In this document: piece after piece, positions 18,881 to 27,738 of the stretch
How positions within the stretch are numbered: position 1 is the stretch's first letter
Layout of the letters: every line of letters begins with the position of its first letter
Source of the DNA: Brucella anthropi_A
GTDB taxonomy: Bacteria > Pseudomonadota > Alphaproteobacteria > Rhizobiales > Rhizobiaceae
Direction of reading: 5' to 3'
Assembly: GCF_046630315.1 (NCBI RefSeq)
Contig: NZ_LQBD01000035.1
Location: forward strand, 124,001 to 188,000
DNA: 64,000 nt
Made by a program: the position numbers and the translations under genes
Notes under the pieces: model-generated
What the model was told of the DNA's origin: nothing
Seen by the model: only the letters and a program-made list of their open reading frames with translations
Database searches by the model: none

Positions 18881-19046
18881 CTAGTGGATTGAATTTGACG
18901 TTTGAATCCCGGCTGACACATACGCTGTTTCAAACGTCAAATTCGAAAAATCCACTAGATACATATGTTTGCTAGTGGTCTTTTTGATTCCAACATTTGC
19001 TCAGCGCTTGAACCGAGGGATGCAAATGTTGGAATCAGACCACTAG
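18881..19046. repeat. 166-bp double-palindrome repeat, copy 2 (inverted pair)
   Basis: Exact reverse complement of 11825-11990, compared base by base over all 166 positions. It starts CTAGTGGATTGAATTTGACG and ends GGAATCAGACCACTAG. It lies in the 18662-19377 gap, which otherwise holds only the hairpin at 18697 and, near 19150-19377, the probable promoter of the next gene. Confidence 0.95.
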
Positions 19047-19377
19047 CTTATCATTTAAGTATTTCAACCTGTACGCTTGAACTAATTTTCCTGCAAAGGC
19101 CGATTTAAAGAAAATATCCCCTTGCCAAACAGGCCTCTTTCCGTAGATCATGGTTAATTATGTGTTGTCGCATTTCGTGAGCTTGTGTTTAGCGCGGCAC
19201 GCATAGAGCGGTCGAGAGCAATACATGGCTCTCGTTTGCATGCATTTGTACGCCCCATCATCATTTCATCCGGCGGCAAATGCCTCCTGATCACGTGCGC
19301 ATCCTGTTTCGAAAACCGCTTCACACCTTTCGGGATGCGTTCCAAAACTGAACCACATTGGAAGAGAGGAAACAGAA

Positions 19378-19722
19378 ATGTCCAGTTTGCTGCCCCCGCT
19401 TCATGACGGTCACGCACCGATCTATCTGCATCACGCATTTCACGATGCAGTCGATGCCTATGAGGATTGGACGCCGGAAACGACCGAGCCGTCCGTTCAG
19501 GTCAACGGCAAGGTCACACGGATCAGCGTCGTCTTCCGCCGCCTGTGGAACTGCACCGACATGGTGCCGCGCCACACGCTGGAAGCGCTGAAGGATATCG
19601 TCCCGACAGGCATCATTCATGCTGAACACTGGAAGGAAACGCCGACATTTGCAGAAGCCGCCCGCATCATGCGTGCTGCTCTGGAACGGCGCAAGGCGCG
19701 GCTGCTCCCGGTCGTCAGTTGA
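19378..19722 (+). CDS. Conserved small protein, function unknown
   Basis: A 114-residue soluble protein with no signal peptide or TM. It is rich in His and acidic residues at the N-terminus (HDGHAPIYLHHAFHDAVDAYEDW) with an amphipathic helical C-terminus (FAEAARIMRAALERRKARLL). AGAGGAAACAGAA before the ATG and a strong terminator 23 bases after the stop mark it as a real monocistronic gene. I do not recognise the family. Confidence 0.65.
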   Translation: MSSLLPPLHDGHAPIYLHHAFHDAVDAYEDWTPETTEPSVQVNGKVTRISVVFRRLWNCTDMVPRHTLEALKDIVPTGIIHAEHWKETPTFAEAARIMRAALERRKARLLPVVS

Positions 19723-19744
19723 GTTTTCCTGAAGCCGACAATGA

Positions 19745-19769
19745 AACGGGCGGATTTTCCGCCCGTTTT
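19745..19769 (+). terminator. Rho-independent terminator
   Basis: AACGGGCGG / CCGCCCGTT with an ATTTT-type loop followed by TTTG, 23 bases after the preceding stop. It is followed at about 19780 by CCTTCGACAGGCTCAGGATGAG, which I recall as a word common in intergenic regions of related genomes. Confidence 0.75.
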
Positions 19770-19835
19770 GCATGGCTCCTTCGATCCTTCGACAGGCTCA
19801 GGATGAGGGATGTCGTGCCGGTGCCGCCAGCGCCC

Positions 19836-19986
19836 TAATGCATGTCTCCCAAAAGTGGGAACCGCCTACGCGGGGAAATCAGTTCACTGGACTGATTTCT
19901 GATCCCGCTACGATGGGATAAAGACATGCAGGAAAACAAAAACTTAAAGCGTGTCATATGACTACGATAAAATGCGACACGCTTTA
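19836..19986. repeat. Family-A palindromic repeat, copy 3 (diverged)
   Basis: It shares the central CCTACGCGGGGAAATCAGTTCACTGGACTGATTTCTGATCCCG block with copies 1 and 2 but has a different outer stem, TTAAAGCGTGTC...GACACGCTTTAA. Its last bases form the stop codon of the TerB-like gene, again placing a repeat exactly on a gene end. Confidence 0.8.
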
Positions 19987-20406
19987 AACGACAGGATCAA
20001 GCTTGCGGAACCGCACCCGAGCGCTGCGTTCGATGGCGGCGACGGTCAGTTCATCGAGCGTCCAGCGGTCACGCAGCATCTGGAGGAACTCCAGTTCCTC
20101 CTGTTCCACATGCAGATCGGCGGCGGCAACTTCGACAGCCAGCGCATAGGCCGTATCGTACAGACGTTCCGGCAAGGCTTCATGGGCGAGGTCGAGAATT
20201 TTTTCCAGACCGTCCTCATATGCCAGCAACGCATAGCAATCATTGGCCAGCTGCGGCAGACGGCCCGTATCGAAACCGCGGAAAACCGGCAGGCGCGTCA
20301 CCACATTGCCGATGGATTCCAGCTCGGCATCGGTCATGGTGGTATCGGCGGCAGACGTCGTGACCATGATGTAGACGAGTGCATCCTGCGGGGTGATCTT
20401 TTTCAT
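19984..20406 (-). CDS. TerB-like tellurite-resistance fold protein
   Basis: A 140-residue all-helical protein. Its acidic core (SAADTTMTDAELESIGNVV, then VAAADLHVEQEELEFL) matches the two metal-binding-type repeats of the TerB family (AADG...E.E). Standalone TerB proteins in alphaproteobacteria have no firm function. CAGGAGTACGCG before the ATG at 20406 fixes the start at MKKITPQD; the longer frame to 20445 is not needed. The stop is formed by the adjacent repeat. Confidence 0.75.
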   Translation of the reverse strand: MKKITPQDALVYIMVTTSAADTTMTDAELESIGNVVTRLPVFRGFDTGRLPQLANDCYALLAYEDGLEKILDLAHEALPERLYDTAYALAVEVAAADLHVEQEELEFLQMLRDRWTLDELTVAAIERSARVRFRKLDPVV

Positions 20407-20600
20407 CGCGTACTCCTGCGCAACACTGGCCGGAATCAACTCCATCGGCCAAATTGGATTGAAAGTTAGGAAGCCGCATCCCGTTGCGCAAGGAAATTCG
20501 GTTGTAACCGTTGACGGACAGTGGTTGCCGCGCCATAGAGCAATAGCGCCTCGCCTGCGCGCATGTTTTCAATGAATAAACCTCTTCACAGGATCAAACC

Positions 20601-22256
20601 ATGACCTCGCACCGCCTTCCCGACATCACGCTGACCCCGGAACTGACCGCGGCGGCGGCGGAAGCGAAAGCATGGCCTTTTGAAGAGGCGAAGAAAATCC
20701 TCAAGCGCTATGCAAAGACCGGCCTGCCGGAGACGGTGATCTTCGAAACCGGCTATGGCCCTTCCGGCCTGCCGCATATCGGCACATTCGGCGAAGTGGC
20801 GCGCACCTCGATGGTTCGCCATGCCTTCCGCATCCTGACCGAAGACAAGGTCAAGACGCGCCTCATCTGCTTTTCCGACGATCTTGACGGCATGCGCAAG
20901 ATTCCCGACAATGTGCCGGACAAGGCCGCCCTTGAGCCCTATCTGCAAATGCCGCTTTCTTCCGTCCCGAACCCGTTCGGCGGCGATTACAAGAGCTTTG
21001 CCGATCACAACAACGCCATGCTGTGCCGCTTCCTCGACACGTTCGGCTTCGACTATGAATTTGCAAGCGCCACCGACTATTACAAGTCCGGCAGGTTCGA
21101 TGCGGTGCTGCTCAAGGCCGTTGAGCGCTATGACGACATCATGAAGGTGATGCTGCCGACGCTGGGCGAAGAGCGTCAGGCGACCTACAGCCCGTTCCTG
21201 CCGATTTCGCCCAAGTCCGGCCGCGTGCTTTACGTGCCGATGAAGAGCGTGGATGCCAAGGCCGGCACCATCACATTCGACGATGAGGACGGCGTGGAAA
21301 CCACGCTGCCGGTCACGGGCGGCAAGGTGAAGCTGCAATGGAAGCCGGATTTCGGCATGCGCTGGGCAGCGCTCGGCGTCGATTTCGAAATGTTCGGCAA
21401 GGACCACCAGACCAATGCTGGCGTTTATGACCGCATCTGCGAAATCCTCGGCGGACGCGCGCCGGAACATTTCGTCTATGAACTGTTCCTCGACCAGCTT
21501 GGCCAGAAGATTTCCAAGTCCAAGGGCAACGGCATTTCCATCGATGAATGGCTGGCCTATGCGCCGACCGAAAGCCTTGCGCTCTACAATTTCCAGAAGC
21601 CGAAGACCGCCAAGCGGCTCTATTTCGATGTCATTCCGAAGGCGGTGGACGAATATTTCACCTATCTTGCAGCCTATGAACGCCAGGAATGGAAGGACCG
21701 GCTGAACAATCCGGTCTGGCACATTCATTACGGCAACCCGCCGAAGGTGAACCTGCCGGTTACATTCGCGCTGATGCTCAATCTGGTCAGCGCATCGAAT
21801 GCCGAAAATCCGGCCGTGCTGTGGGGCTTCATCTCGCGCCACGTGCCGGGCGTCACGCCGGAAAACAATCCGGAACTCGACGCGCTCGTCGGCTATGCGA
21901 TCCGTTACTTCAACGATTTCGTGAAGCCGACCAAGCAGTTCCGTGCGCCGGACGATGTGGAACGCGGCGCACTCGAAGCGCTGGATGAGAAGCTTGGCAG
22001 CCTGCCTGCGGGAACCGATGGCAACGACATCCAGAACGCCATTCTCGATGTCGCCCGCGCCATCGAGCGCTATCAGGACCACAGCAAGAAGAGCCCGGAA
22101 GGCGGCCCCGGCGTTTCGGTTTCCTTCTTCCAGATGCTCTATGAAGTGCTGATCGGTCAGGAACGCGGACCGCGTTTCGGCTCTTTCGTCGCGCTTTACG
22201 GTATCGACGAAACCCGCGCGCTCATCAAAAAGGCGCTGGCTGGCGAACTGGCGTAA
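20601..22256 (+). CDS. lysK: Class I lysyl-tRNA synthetase
   Basis: A 551-residue synthetase with the class I HIGH-type motif GYGPSGLPHIGTFGEV (about 50-65) and the KMSKS-type motif KISKSKGN (about 303). It charges tRNA-Lys. Class I LysRS is typical of archaea and of alphaproteobacteria and spirochaetes, so this is lineage-informative. The ATG at 20601 follows AGGATCAAACC. A strong terminator begins 19 bases after the stop. Confidence 0.95.
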   Translation: MTSHRLPDITLTPELTAAAAEAKAWPFEEAKKILKRYAKTGLPETVIFETGYGPSGLPHIGTFGEVARTSMVRHAFRILTEDKVKTRLICFSDDLDGMRKIPDNVPDKAALEPYLQMPLSSVPNPFGGDYKSFADHNNAMLCRFLDTFGFDYEFASATDYYKSGRFDAVLLKAVERYDDIMKVMLPTLGEERQATYSPFLPISPKSGRVLYVPMKSVDAKAGTITFDDEDGVETTLPVTGGKVKLQWKPDFGMRWAALGVDFEMFGKDHQTNAGVYDRICEILGGRAPEHFVYELFLDQLGQKISKSKGNGISIDEWLAYAPTESLALYNFQKPKTAKRLYFDVIPKAVDEYFTYLAAYERQEWKDRLNNPVWHIHYGNPPKVNLPVTFALMLNLVSASNAENPAVLWGFISRHVPGVTPENNPELDALVGYAIRYFNDFVKPTKQFRAPDDVERGALEALDEKLGSLPAGTDGNDIQNAILDVARAIERYQDHSKKSPEGGPGVSVSFFQMLYEVLIGQERGPRFGSFVALYGIDETRALIKKALAGELA

Positions 22257-22274
22257 CCATCAGAACAGCAAATC

Positions 22275-22303
22275 AAAAAGCTCCGCATCATGCGGGGCTT
22301 TTT
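22275..22303 (+). terminator. Rho-independent terminator after lysK
   Basis: AAAAAGCTCCGCA and TGCGGGGCTTTTT flank a short TCA loop, ending in a T run. It is close to symmetric, so it may also serve the convergent gene ending at 22349. Confidence 0.8.
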
Positions 22304-22348
22304 CCGTTATACGGGCGGAACGGACTGAAAGGGGCACAGCCTCCTTCG

Positions 22349-23308
22349 TCATTGTGCGGCGGGTGCCGGCGGAAAATCGCCCTGTTGCGGCGATGGTGAC
22401 GACGGTTGCGGCTCCGGTTCCGGGGCCAGCGGCGAAGGATTGTCCAGCATGTCGCCGTCATCCGGCTCCGGATTGGGCAGCGACGTATCGGGCTTGTCGC
22501 CGAAAATGCCAAGATGCGCTTCCACCGCCTTGCGGCCCGCTTCATCATAGGCGCCGCCGGGAACAGCCTTCGCCCAGCCATTGGCGACCAGCCATGCGGC
22601 GGCATCCTCGTTACCCAGCATGCATTCGGTGGCGACCGCAGCGCCGCTGTCGTTTTCCGGCAGGCGGCACATGACGGCACGCGAGCGCAGCCATTGCCGG
22701 AAGGCGGTGCGCGCCTGCATGCCGCATGGCCAGCTTTCGCCGGAAGCGGTCTCACAGGTCTGCTCGACCGGAACGATCTCGATCCCCTGCAATTCGATCG
22801 TGCGGCCCTGGCTTTCCAGCCGTCCGGCGGCAACGGCGACAGGCCGCTGCAAAAGCTGCATCTGTTCGCCCGCATCCACAGCCGTGGCCGGTGGCGGCGG
22901 TTCGGGCGGCTTGGGCGTCGATGCAAGGCCAAGGTCGCTCAGCGGCGGACGCGGCGCCTCGCGCTCCATGCCAGCATCATTGACCTGATCGTTTGCCTTG
23001 CCGTTCTCCTTCCACGCCGGCGGCTGGCTTTCCGCAGGCGCGGACTGGCCCGGCTGCGGAGCAGCTTGCTTGGCGGTGTCCGGTTCCGGCCCTGTCCCTG
23101 GTTCGTCATAGTCGAACTGCTCGACGACGATGCCGTCATTCGCGCCCTGACCGCCCTTTTGCGCCGTGCCGGAATCGATGACGACAACCGGGCGATCCAG
23201 CGCGCCATAGAACGGCGCCACAAAGGCCGCAACCAGAACCGCGCCGGTTATGCCCGCCAGGCCGCCGAAGACGGCGCGCGCGTGGCTTTTATCCTGCGAT
23301 CGAACCAT
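22349..23308 (-). CDS. Membrane-anchored SNase-like (thermonuclease-fold) protein
   Basis: A 319-residue protein with an N-terminal TM (AVFGGLAGITGAVLVAAFVAPF) and a long Pro/Gly/Gln/Glu-rich linker to about residue 150. The C-terminal domain (about 165-275) resembles a thermonuclease fold: IELQGIEIVP, SWPCGMQARTAFRQWL, AAAWLVANGWAKAVPGGAYDEAGRKA. It is followed by another Pro-rich tail. The usual catalytic Arg/Asp/Glu set is not obvious, so it may be non-catalytic. Its ATG overlaps the stop of the repressor gene upstream as TAATG, indicating coupled translation. Confidence 0.65.
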   Translation of the reverse strand: MVRSQDKSHARAVFGGLAGITGAVLVAAFVAPFYGALDRPVVVIDSGTAQKGGQGANDGIVVEQFDYDEPGTGPEPDTAKQAAPQPGQSAPAESQPPAWKENGKANDQVNDAGMEREAPRPPLSDLGLASTPKPPEPPPPATAVDAGEQMQLLQRPVAVAAGRLESQGRTIELQGIEIVPVEQTCETASGESWPCGMQARTAFRQWLRSRAVMCRLPENDSGAAVATECMLGNEDAAAWLVANGWAKAVPGGAYDEAGRKAVEAHLGIFGDKPDTSLPNPEPDDGDMLDNPSPLAPEPEPQPSSPSPQQGDFPPAPAAQ

Positions 23309-23967
23309 TACTGGCTTGCCCACAGAATACGGGCGATCCATTCGATATCCCTGGACTCGAAGGTGCGGTTTGGATGTTCGGGGTTGAGCGAATGCAATTC
23401 AATGGTTCGCGGTGTCTGGCGATGCAGGATCTTGGCCATCACTTCTCCGTCTTTCGTTCGCACCACCACGCGATCGCCCCGGCGAATGGCGGTATTGGGC
23501 GCGACGATCAGCGTATCGCCATCACGATAAAGGGGCAACATCGAGTCGCCCGAAACCTCCAGCGCATACACACCTTCGCCCGTGCGGGCGGGAAACTCCA
23601 CAATGTCCCAGCCCTGCCCGGCGGGAAAACCGGCATCGTCGAAATAGCCGCCCGCGCCCGCTTCGGCCATGCCGAGAAGCGGGATCGACTGCATGTCCTG
23701 CGTATAGTCGCCAAATTGCGGCGTGTTGCTTTCACCCTGGATGAGCCGTGTGAACTCATCGAAGGTCGAGCCGGTGGCTTCCATCACCTTGGCGAGCGAT
23801 TCCGTCGACGGCCAGCGCGCGCGCCCGTCTGAAGCATAGCGCTTGGACTTGTTGAAGGTCGTCGGGTCCAGCCCCGCGCGGCGCGCCAGCCCCGACGCGC
23901 TGAGGGAATGACGTTCAGCCAGGGCATCGATTGCCGCCCACACGCTCTCGTGAGAAAACATAGTCAT
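23308..23967 (-). CDS. HTH/S24 LexA-fold transcriptional repressor
   Basis: A 219-residue protein with an N-terminal lambda-repressor-type HTH (SASGLARRAGLDPTTFNKSKR, about residues 20-45) and a C-terminal S24 domain: catalytic Ser in VSGDSMLPLYRDGDTLIV (about 140) and Lys in GEVMAKIL (about 180). CI/LexA-like regulators of this layout respond to stress, often through RecA-stimulated self-cleavage, but a clear Ala-Gly cleavage site is not certain (GMAEAGAGGYFDD is a candidate). I use the ATG at 23967, with GGCGGA upstream. It is cotranscribed with the SNase-like gene. Confidence 0.85.
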   Translation of the reverse strand: MTMFSHESVWAAIDALAERHSLSASGLARRAGLDPTTFNKSKRYASDGRARWPSTESLAKVMEATGSTFDEFTRLIQGESNTPQFGDYTQDMQSIPLLGMAEAGAGGYFDDAGFPAGQGWDIVEFPARTGEGVYALEVSGDSMLPLYRDGDTLIVAPNTAIRRGDRVVVRTKDGEVMAKILHRQTPRTIELHSLNPEHPNRTFESRDIEWIARILWASQ

Positions 23968-24185
23968 GATCCGCCACGTAGGTTTCGGCACATCCCCTGC
24001 GGAACCATCCATCAGAGAGATATGCTTTAGAGGATTTTAAACCTAATTCTCCATCCCATCTTTGGCTTCAACCTACCGAAAAAGCCGGAATTACGCAAGA
24101 TGGGTGAAATGACAGGGAAAATTTTCTTATTTAAGGACTGGTAATGCACAAATGCGTCCCAAGCAGCCGCCAGGCACAAACAAAA

Positions 24186-24208
24186 GCGCGGCGTGAAACA
24201 CGCCGCGC
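24186..24208 (-). terminator. Rho-independent terminator of the beta-oxidation operon
   Basis: GCGCGGCGTG/CACGCCGCGC with a 3-base loop. On the minus strand the stem is followed by TTTTGTTTG, 26 bases after the hydratase/dehydrogenase stop. Confidence 0.8.
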
Positions 24209-24233
24209 CAGATGATCTTGCGAAGGATCGGGC

Positions 24234-26450
24234 TTATGCTGCTTTCTTCGTTTCGGCCTTGTAGGGGTTGAAACGCTGATAGAAGGTTTCGCCGTTTTCC
24301 GCCATGTCGACGAGAAGCTTCGGCGCCTTGAACTGCTGGCCGTATTTCTTCTGCAAATCCTTGGCAAGCTTGACGAATTTCTTCGCGCCCATGCCGTCGA
24401 TATAGGACAGCGTGCCGCCCGTATAAGGCGCGAAACCGAAGGCGAGGATGGAGCCGACATCGGCTTCACGCGGGTCGGTCACGATGCCTTCTTCCATCAC
24501 GCGGGCAGCTTCCAGGGCGATGGTGACGAGGAAGCGCTCTTTAAGCTCCTTCACATCGATCTTGTCCGGGTTCTGCTGCGGATAGAGGTCCTTCAGGCCC
24601 GGCCACAGATGCTTCTTGGCAGGCTTTGCCGGATAGTCGTAGAAGCCCTTGCCATTCTTGCGGCCCTTGCGGTCGAACTCGTTGACGAGACGGTCCACCA
24701 GCTCCACATGGCGCGGATCGACGGCCTTCGGGCCAAGATCGGCAAGCGTTGCCTTCAGGATCTTCTGCGACAGGTCGATGGCCGTTTCGTCGTTGAGCGC
24801 CAGCGGACCGACCGGCATGCCGGCCATGCGGGCGGCATTTTCGATCATGGCAGCAGGCACACCTTCAACCAGCATGTTGTAGGCTTCCGACATATAGCGC
24901 AGCACGCAGCGATTGACGTAGAAGCCGCGCGTGTCGTTGACGACGATCGGCGTCTTCTTGATCGCACGAACATAGTCGAGTGCGACGGCCAATGCCTTGT
25001 CCGAGGTCTTCTTGCCGAGGATCACTTCCACCAGCATCATCTTGTCGACAGGCGAGAAGAAATGGATGCCGATGAAGTTTTTCGGACGCTTCGACACCTT
25101 TGCAAGGCCGGTGATCGGCAGGGTCGAGGTGTTGGACGCGAAGATCGCCGAAGATTTCAGCACGTCCTCGGCCTTCTCGGTCGCAATGCGCTTGACTTCG
25201 CGGTCCTCGAACACGGCTTCGATCACCAGATCAGCGCCTTCGAGAAGCGCATAATCCGGCGTCGCGGTGATGAGCGACAGGAGCTTTTCCTTGTCGGCTT
25301 CCGTAGCGCGGCCCTTCTGCATTTCCTTGGCGATGAGGTCTGCCGTATGCGCCTTGCCCTTGTCGGCGGATTCCTGATCGCGGTCGATCAGAACGACCGG
25401 AATACCGGCCTTCGCCGTCACATAGGCAATGCCCGCACCCATGAAGCCCGCGCCGATGACGCCGATCTTCTTGAGCCTGGTCGGCTTTTCGTCCGCCGGG
25501 CGGCGCGCACCCTTGTTCAGCTCCTGCAACGACACGAAGAGCGAGCGGATCATCATGCCCGCTTCGGTCGTCTGGAGGATTTCGGTGAAATAGCGCTGCT
25601 CGATTCTGAGGCCGGTGTCGAAGGGCACCAGCAGGCCCTCATAGACCGATTTCAGGATGGCGAGCGCCGCCGGATAATTGCCCGACGTTTCACGGCGCAG
25701 GATGGCGGTCGCGGCAGGCCAGAGATTGGCACCGGCCGCCGAATAGATCGCGCCACCCGGCAGCTTGAAGCCCTTTTCATCCCACGGCTGAACCGGCTTG
25801 AGGCCGCCCTTGATGAGCTTCTTGGCGGTTTCGACCAGCTTCTTCGCCGGGGCGATCTCGGTGACGAGGCCCATCGCCTTGGCGCGCTGCGCGGTCAGGC
25901 TCGAACCCGTCGTCATCATCTGGAGCGCATCCTGCTGGTTGGCAAGGCGCGGAACGCGCTGCGTGCCGCCAGCACCGGGGAACAGGCCGACCTTCACTTC
26001 CGGCAGGGCCATCTTCACGCCCGGCGCATCGGATGCCACGCGGGCATGGCAGGCGAGCGACATTTCAAACGCGCCGCCCATGCATGTGCCGTTGATCGCC
26101 GAAACCCACGGCTTGCCGCAGGTTTCAAGCTTGCGGAACAGGCCGCTCATCTTGCCGACATTGTCGAAAAGTGTCTTGACCGCGCCTTCGTGGTCCTTGG
26201 CCTTCTGCTTCTGGAATTCCTTGAACATGCCTTCCAGCATGGTCAGGTCCGCGCCGCCGGAGAAGCTTTCCTTGCCGGAGGTGATGACGACACCCTTGAT
26301 CTTGTCGTCGGCAGCAACCGCATCGATGATGGCGTTCAGTTCCTGCATCACCTCGACGGTGAACACATTCATCGACTTTTCAGGCATGTCCCAGGTGACG
26401 AGGGCAATGCCGTCGGCGTCGGTCTCAACTTTGAAATTTACATAAGCCAT
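24234..26450 (-). CDS. Fatty-acid oxidation enoyl-CoA hydratase/3-hydroxyacyl-CoA dehydrogenase
   Basis: A 738-residue fusion. The N-terminal crotonase domain (about 1-190) has SGKESFSGGADLTML and GTCMGGAFEMSLACHARV. The NAD-binding dehydrogenase has IGVIGAGFMGAGIAYVTAKAG (about 330), and the C-terminal helical domains carry FFSPVDKMMLVEVI and VNDTRGFYVNRC. This is the FadB/FadJ type and performs the hydration and second oxidation of beta-oxidation. It is 15 bases downstream of the thiolase gene in the same operon. Confidence 0.93.
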   Translation of the reverse strand: MAYVNFKVETDADGIALVTWDMPEKSMNVFTVEVMQELNAIIDAVAADDKIKGVVITSGKESFSGGADLTMLEGMFKEFQKQKAKDHEGAVKTLFDNVGKMSGLFRKLETCGKPWVSAINGTCMGGAFEMSLACHARVASDAPGVKMALPEVKVGLFPGAGGTQRVPRLANQQDALQMMTTGSSLTAQRAKAMGLVTEIAPAKKLVETAKKLIKGGLKPVQPWDEKGFKLPGGAIYSAAGANLWPAATAILRRETSGNYPAALAILKSVYEGLLVPFDTGLRIEQRYFTEILQTTEAGMMIRSLFVSLQELNKGARRPADEKPTRLKKIGVIGAGFMGAGIAYVTAKAGIPVVLIDRDQESADKGKAHTADLIAKEMQKGRATEADKEKLLSLITATPDYALLEGADLVIEAVFEDREVKRIATEKAEDVLKSSAIFASNTSTLPITGLAKVSKRPKNFIGIHFFSPVDKMMLVEVILGKKTSDKALAVALDYVRAIKKTPIVVNDTRGFYVNRCVLRYMSEAYNMLVEGVPAAMIENAARMAGMPVGPLALNDETAIDLSQKILKATLADLGPKAVDPRHVELVDRLVNEFDRKGRKNGKGFYDYPAKPAKKHLWPGLKDLYPQQNPDKIDVKELKERFLVTIALEAARVMEEGIVTDPREADVGSILAFGFAPYTGGTLSYIDGMGAKKFVKLAKDLQKKYGQQFKAPKLLVDMAENGETFYQRFNPYKAETKKAA

Positions 26451-26465
26451 TGTCTAAACCTCCCC

Positions 26466-27674
26466 TTACACGCGCTCGATGATCGTGGCCGTGCCCATGC
26501 CGGCACCGATGCACAAGGTCACCAGAGCGGTATTGAGATCGCGGCGTTCCAGTTCATCCAGCACCGTGCCGAGGATCATCGCGCCGGTTGCCCCGAGCGG
26601 ATGGCCCATGGCGATGGCGCCGCCATTGACGTTGATCTTGTCGTGCGCAATGTCGAAGGCCTGCATATAGCGCAGGACCACGGCGGCGAAGGCTTCGTTC
26701 AGCTCGAACAGGTCGATGTCCGAAATCTTCATCTTGGCCTGTTTCAGAAGCTTTTCCGTCACGTCGACCGGGCCGGTCAGCATGAGCGCCGGTTCGGAGC
26801 CGATATTGGAAAAAGCACGGATGCGCGCACGCGGCTTGATATCGAAGGCCTTGCCAGCCTTCCGGGAGCCGACCAGAACGCCCGCCGCGCCATCCACGAT
26901 GCCCGACGAATTGCCCGCATGGTGGACGTGGTTGACGGTTTCGATTTCCGGATGCGCCTGAATGCCGACGGCATTGAAGCCGCCCATTTCGCCCGGCATC
27001 ACAAAGGACGGATTGAGCTGGCCCAGCGCCTGCATGTCTGTGCCGGGGCGCATATGCTCGTCACGGTCGAGGATGGTGAGGCCGTTCTGGTCCTTGATCG
27101 TGATGACCGAATTCTTGAAATAGCCCTTTTCCCACGAATGGGCGGCGCGCTTCTGGCTTTCGACCGCATAGGCATCGACGTCATCGCGGCTGAAACCGTA
27201 TTTGGTGGCGATCAGGTCGGCGGAAACGCCCTGCGGCATGAAATAGCCGGGGAAGCCGACCGATGGGTCCATGTACCAGGCGCCGCCCGACATGCCCATG
27301 CCGACGCGCGACATGCTTTCCACGCCGCCCGCGATCACCAGATCGTCCGAACCGAACGCCACCTTGGCAGCGGCCAGATTGATGGCGTCGAGTCCCGAAG
27401 CGCAGAAGCGCGAAATCTGGATGCCCGGCGCCTTGAAATCATAACCGGCCTCGAAAGCCGCCGAACGCGGAATGACCGCGCCTGCTTCGCCGACGGGATC
27501 GACGCAGCCGAAAATAATGTCATCGACCTTTGCGGTGTCGATGCCGTTGCGGTCGCGCAGGGATTCCAGAACCTTCGCGCCCAGACGAACGGCAGGCACT
27601 TCGTGCAGGGAGCCGTCCTTCTTGCCGCGCCCGCGCGGCGTGCGCACGTGATCGTAAATATAAGCCTCAGCCAT
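26466..27674 (-). CDS. Acetyl-CoA C-acyltransferase (thiolase)
   Basis: A 402-residue thiolase. The nucleophilic Cys lies in RFCASGLDAINLA (about residue 91), the His motif is GGAIAMGHPLGATGA (about 356), and the second Cys is in LCIGAGMG (about 389). The ATG at 27674 gives the normal MAEAYIYDHVRTPRGRG start. It cleaves 3-ketoacyl-CoA as the last step of the cycle encoded by its neighbours. Confidence 0.94.
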   Translation of the reverse strand: MAEAYIYDHVRTPRGRGKKDGSLHEVPAVRLGAKVLESLRDRNGIDTAKVDDIIFGCVDPVGEAGAVIPRSAAFEAGYDFKAPGIQISRFCASGLDAINLAAAKVAFGSDDLVIAGGVESMSRVGMGMSGGAWYMDPSVGFPGYFMPQGVSADLIATKYGFSRDDVDAYAVESQKRAAHSWEKGYFKNSVITIKDQNGLTILDRDEHMRPGTDMQALGQLNPSFVMPGEMGGFNAVGIQAHPEIETVNHVHHAGNSSGIVDGAAGVLVGSRKAGKAFDIKPRARIRAFSNIGSEPALMLTGPVDVTEKLLKQAKMKISDIDLFELNEAFAAVVLRYMQAFDIAHDKINVNGGAIAMGHPLGATGAMILGTVLDELERRDLNTALVTLCIGAGMGTATIIERV

Positions 27675-27738
27675 GTTTGCTCCTTCCAGCCAAATTTGGC
27701 CCGCCGGTGCCCCCGGCACCGGCTCAAATCAAAAAGCC

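Noticed and set aside
20586..22082. A 498-codon minus-strand open frame
   Set aside because: It lies entirely opposite lysK, whose class I motifs are clear.
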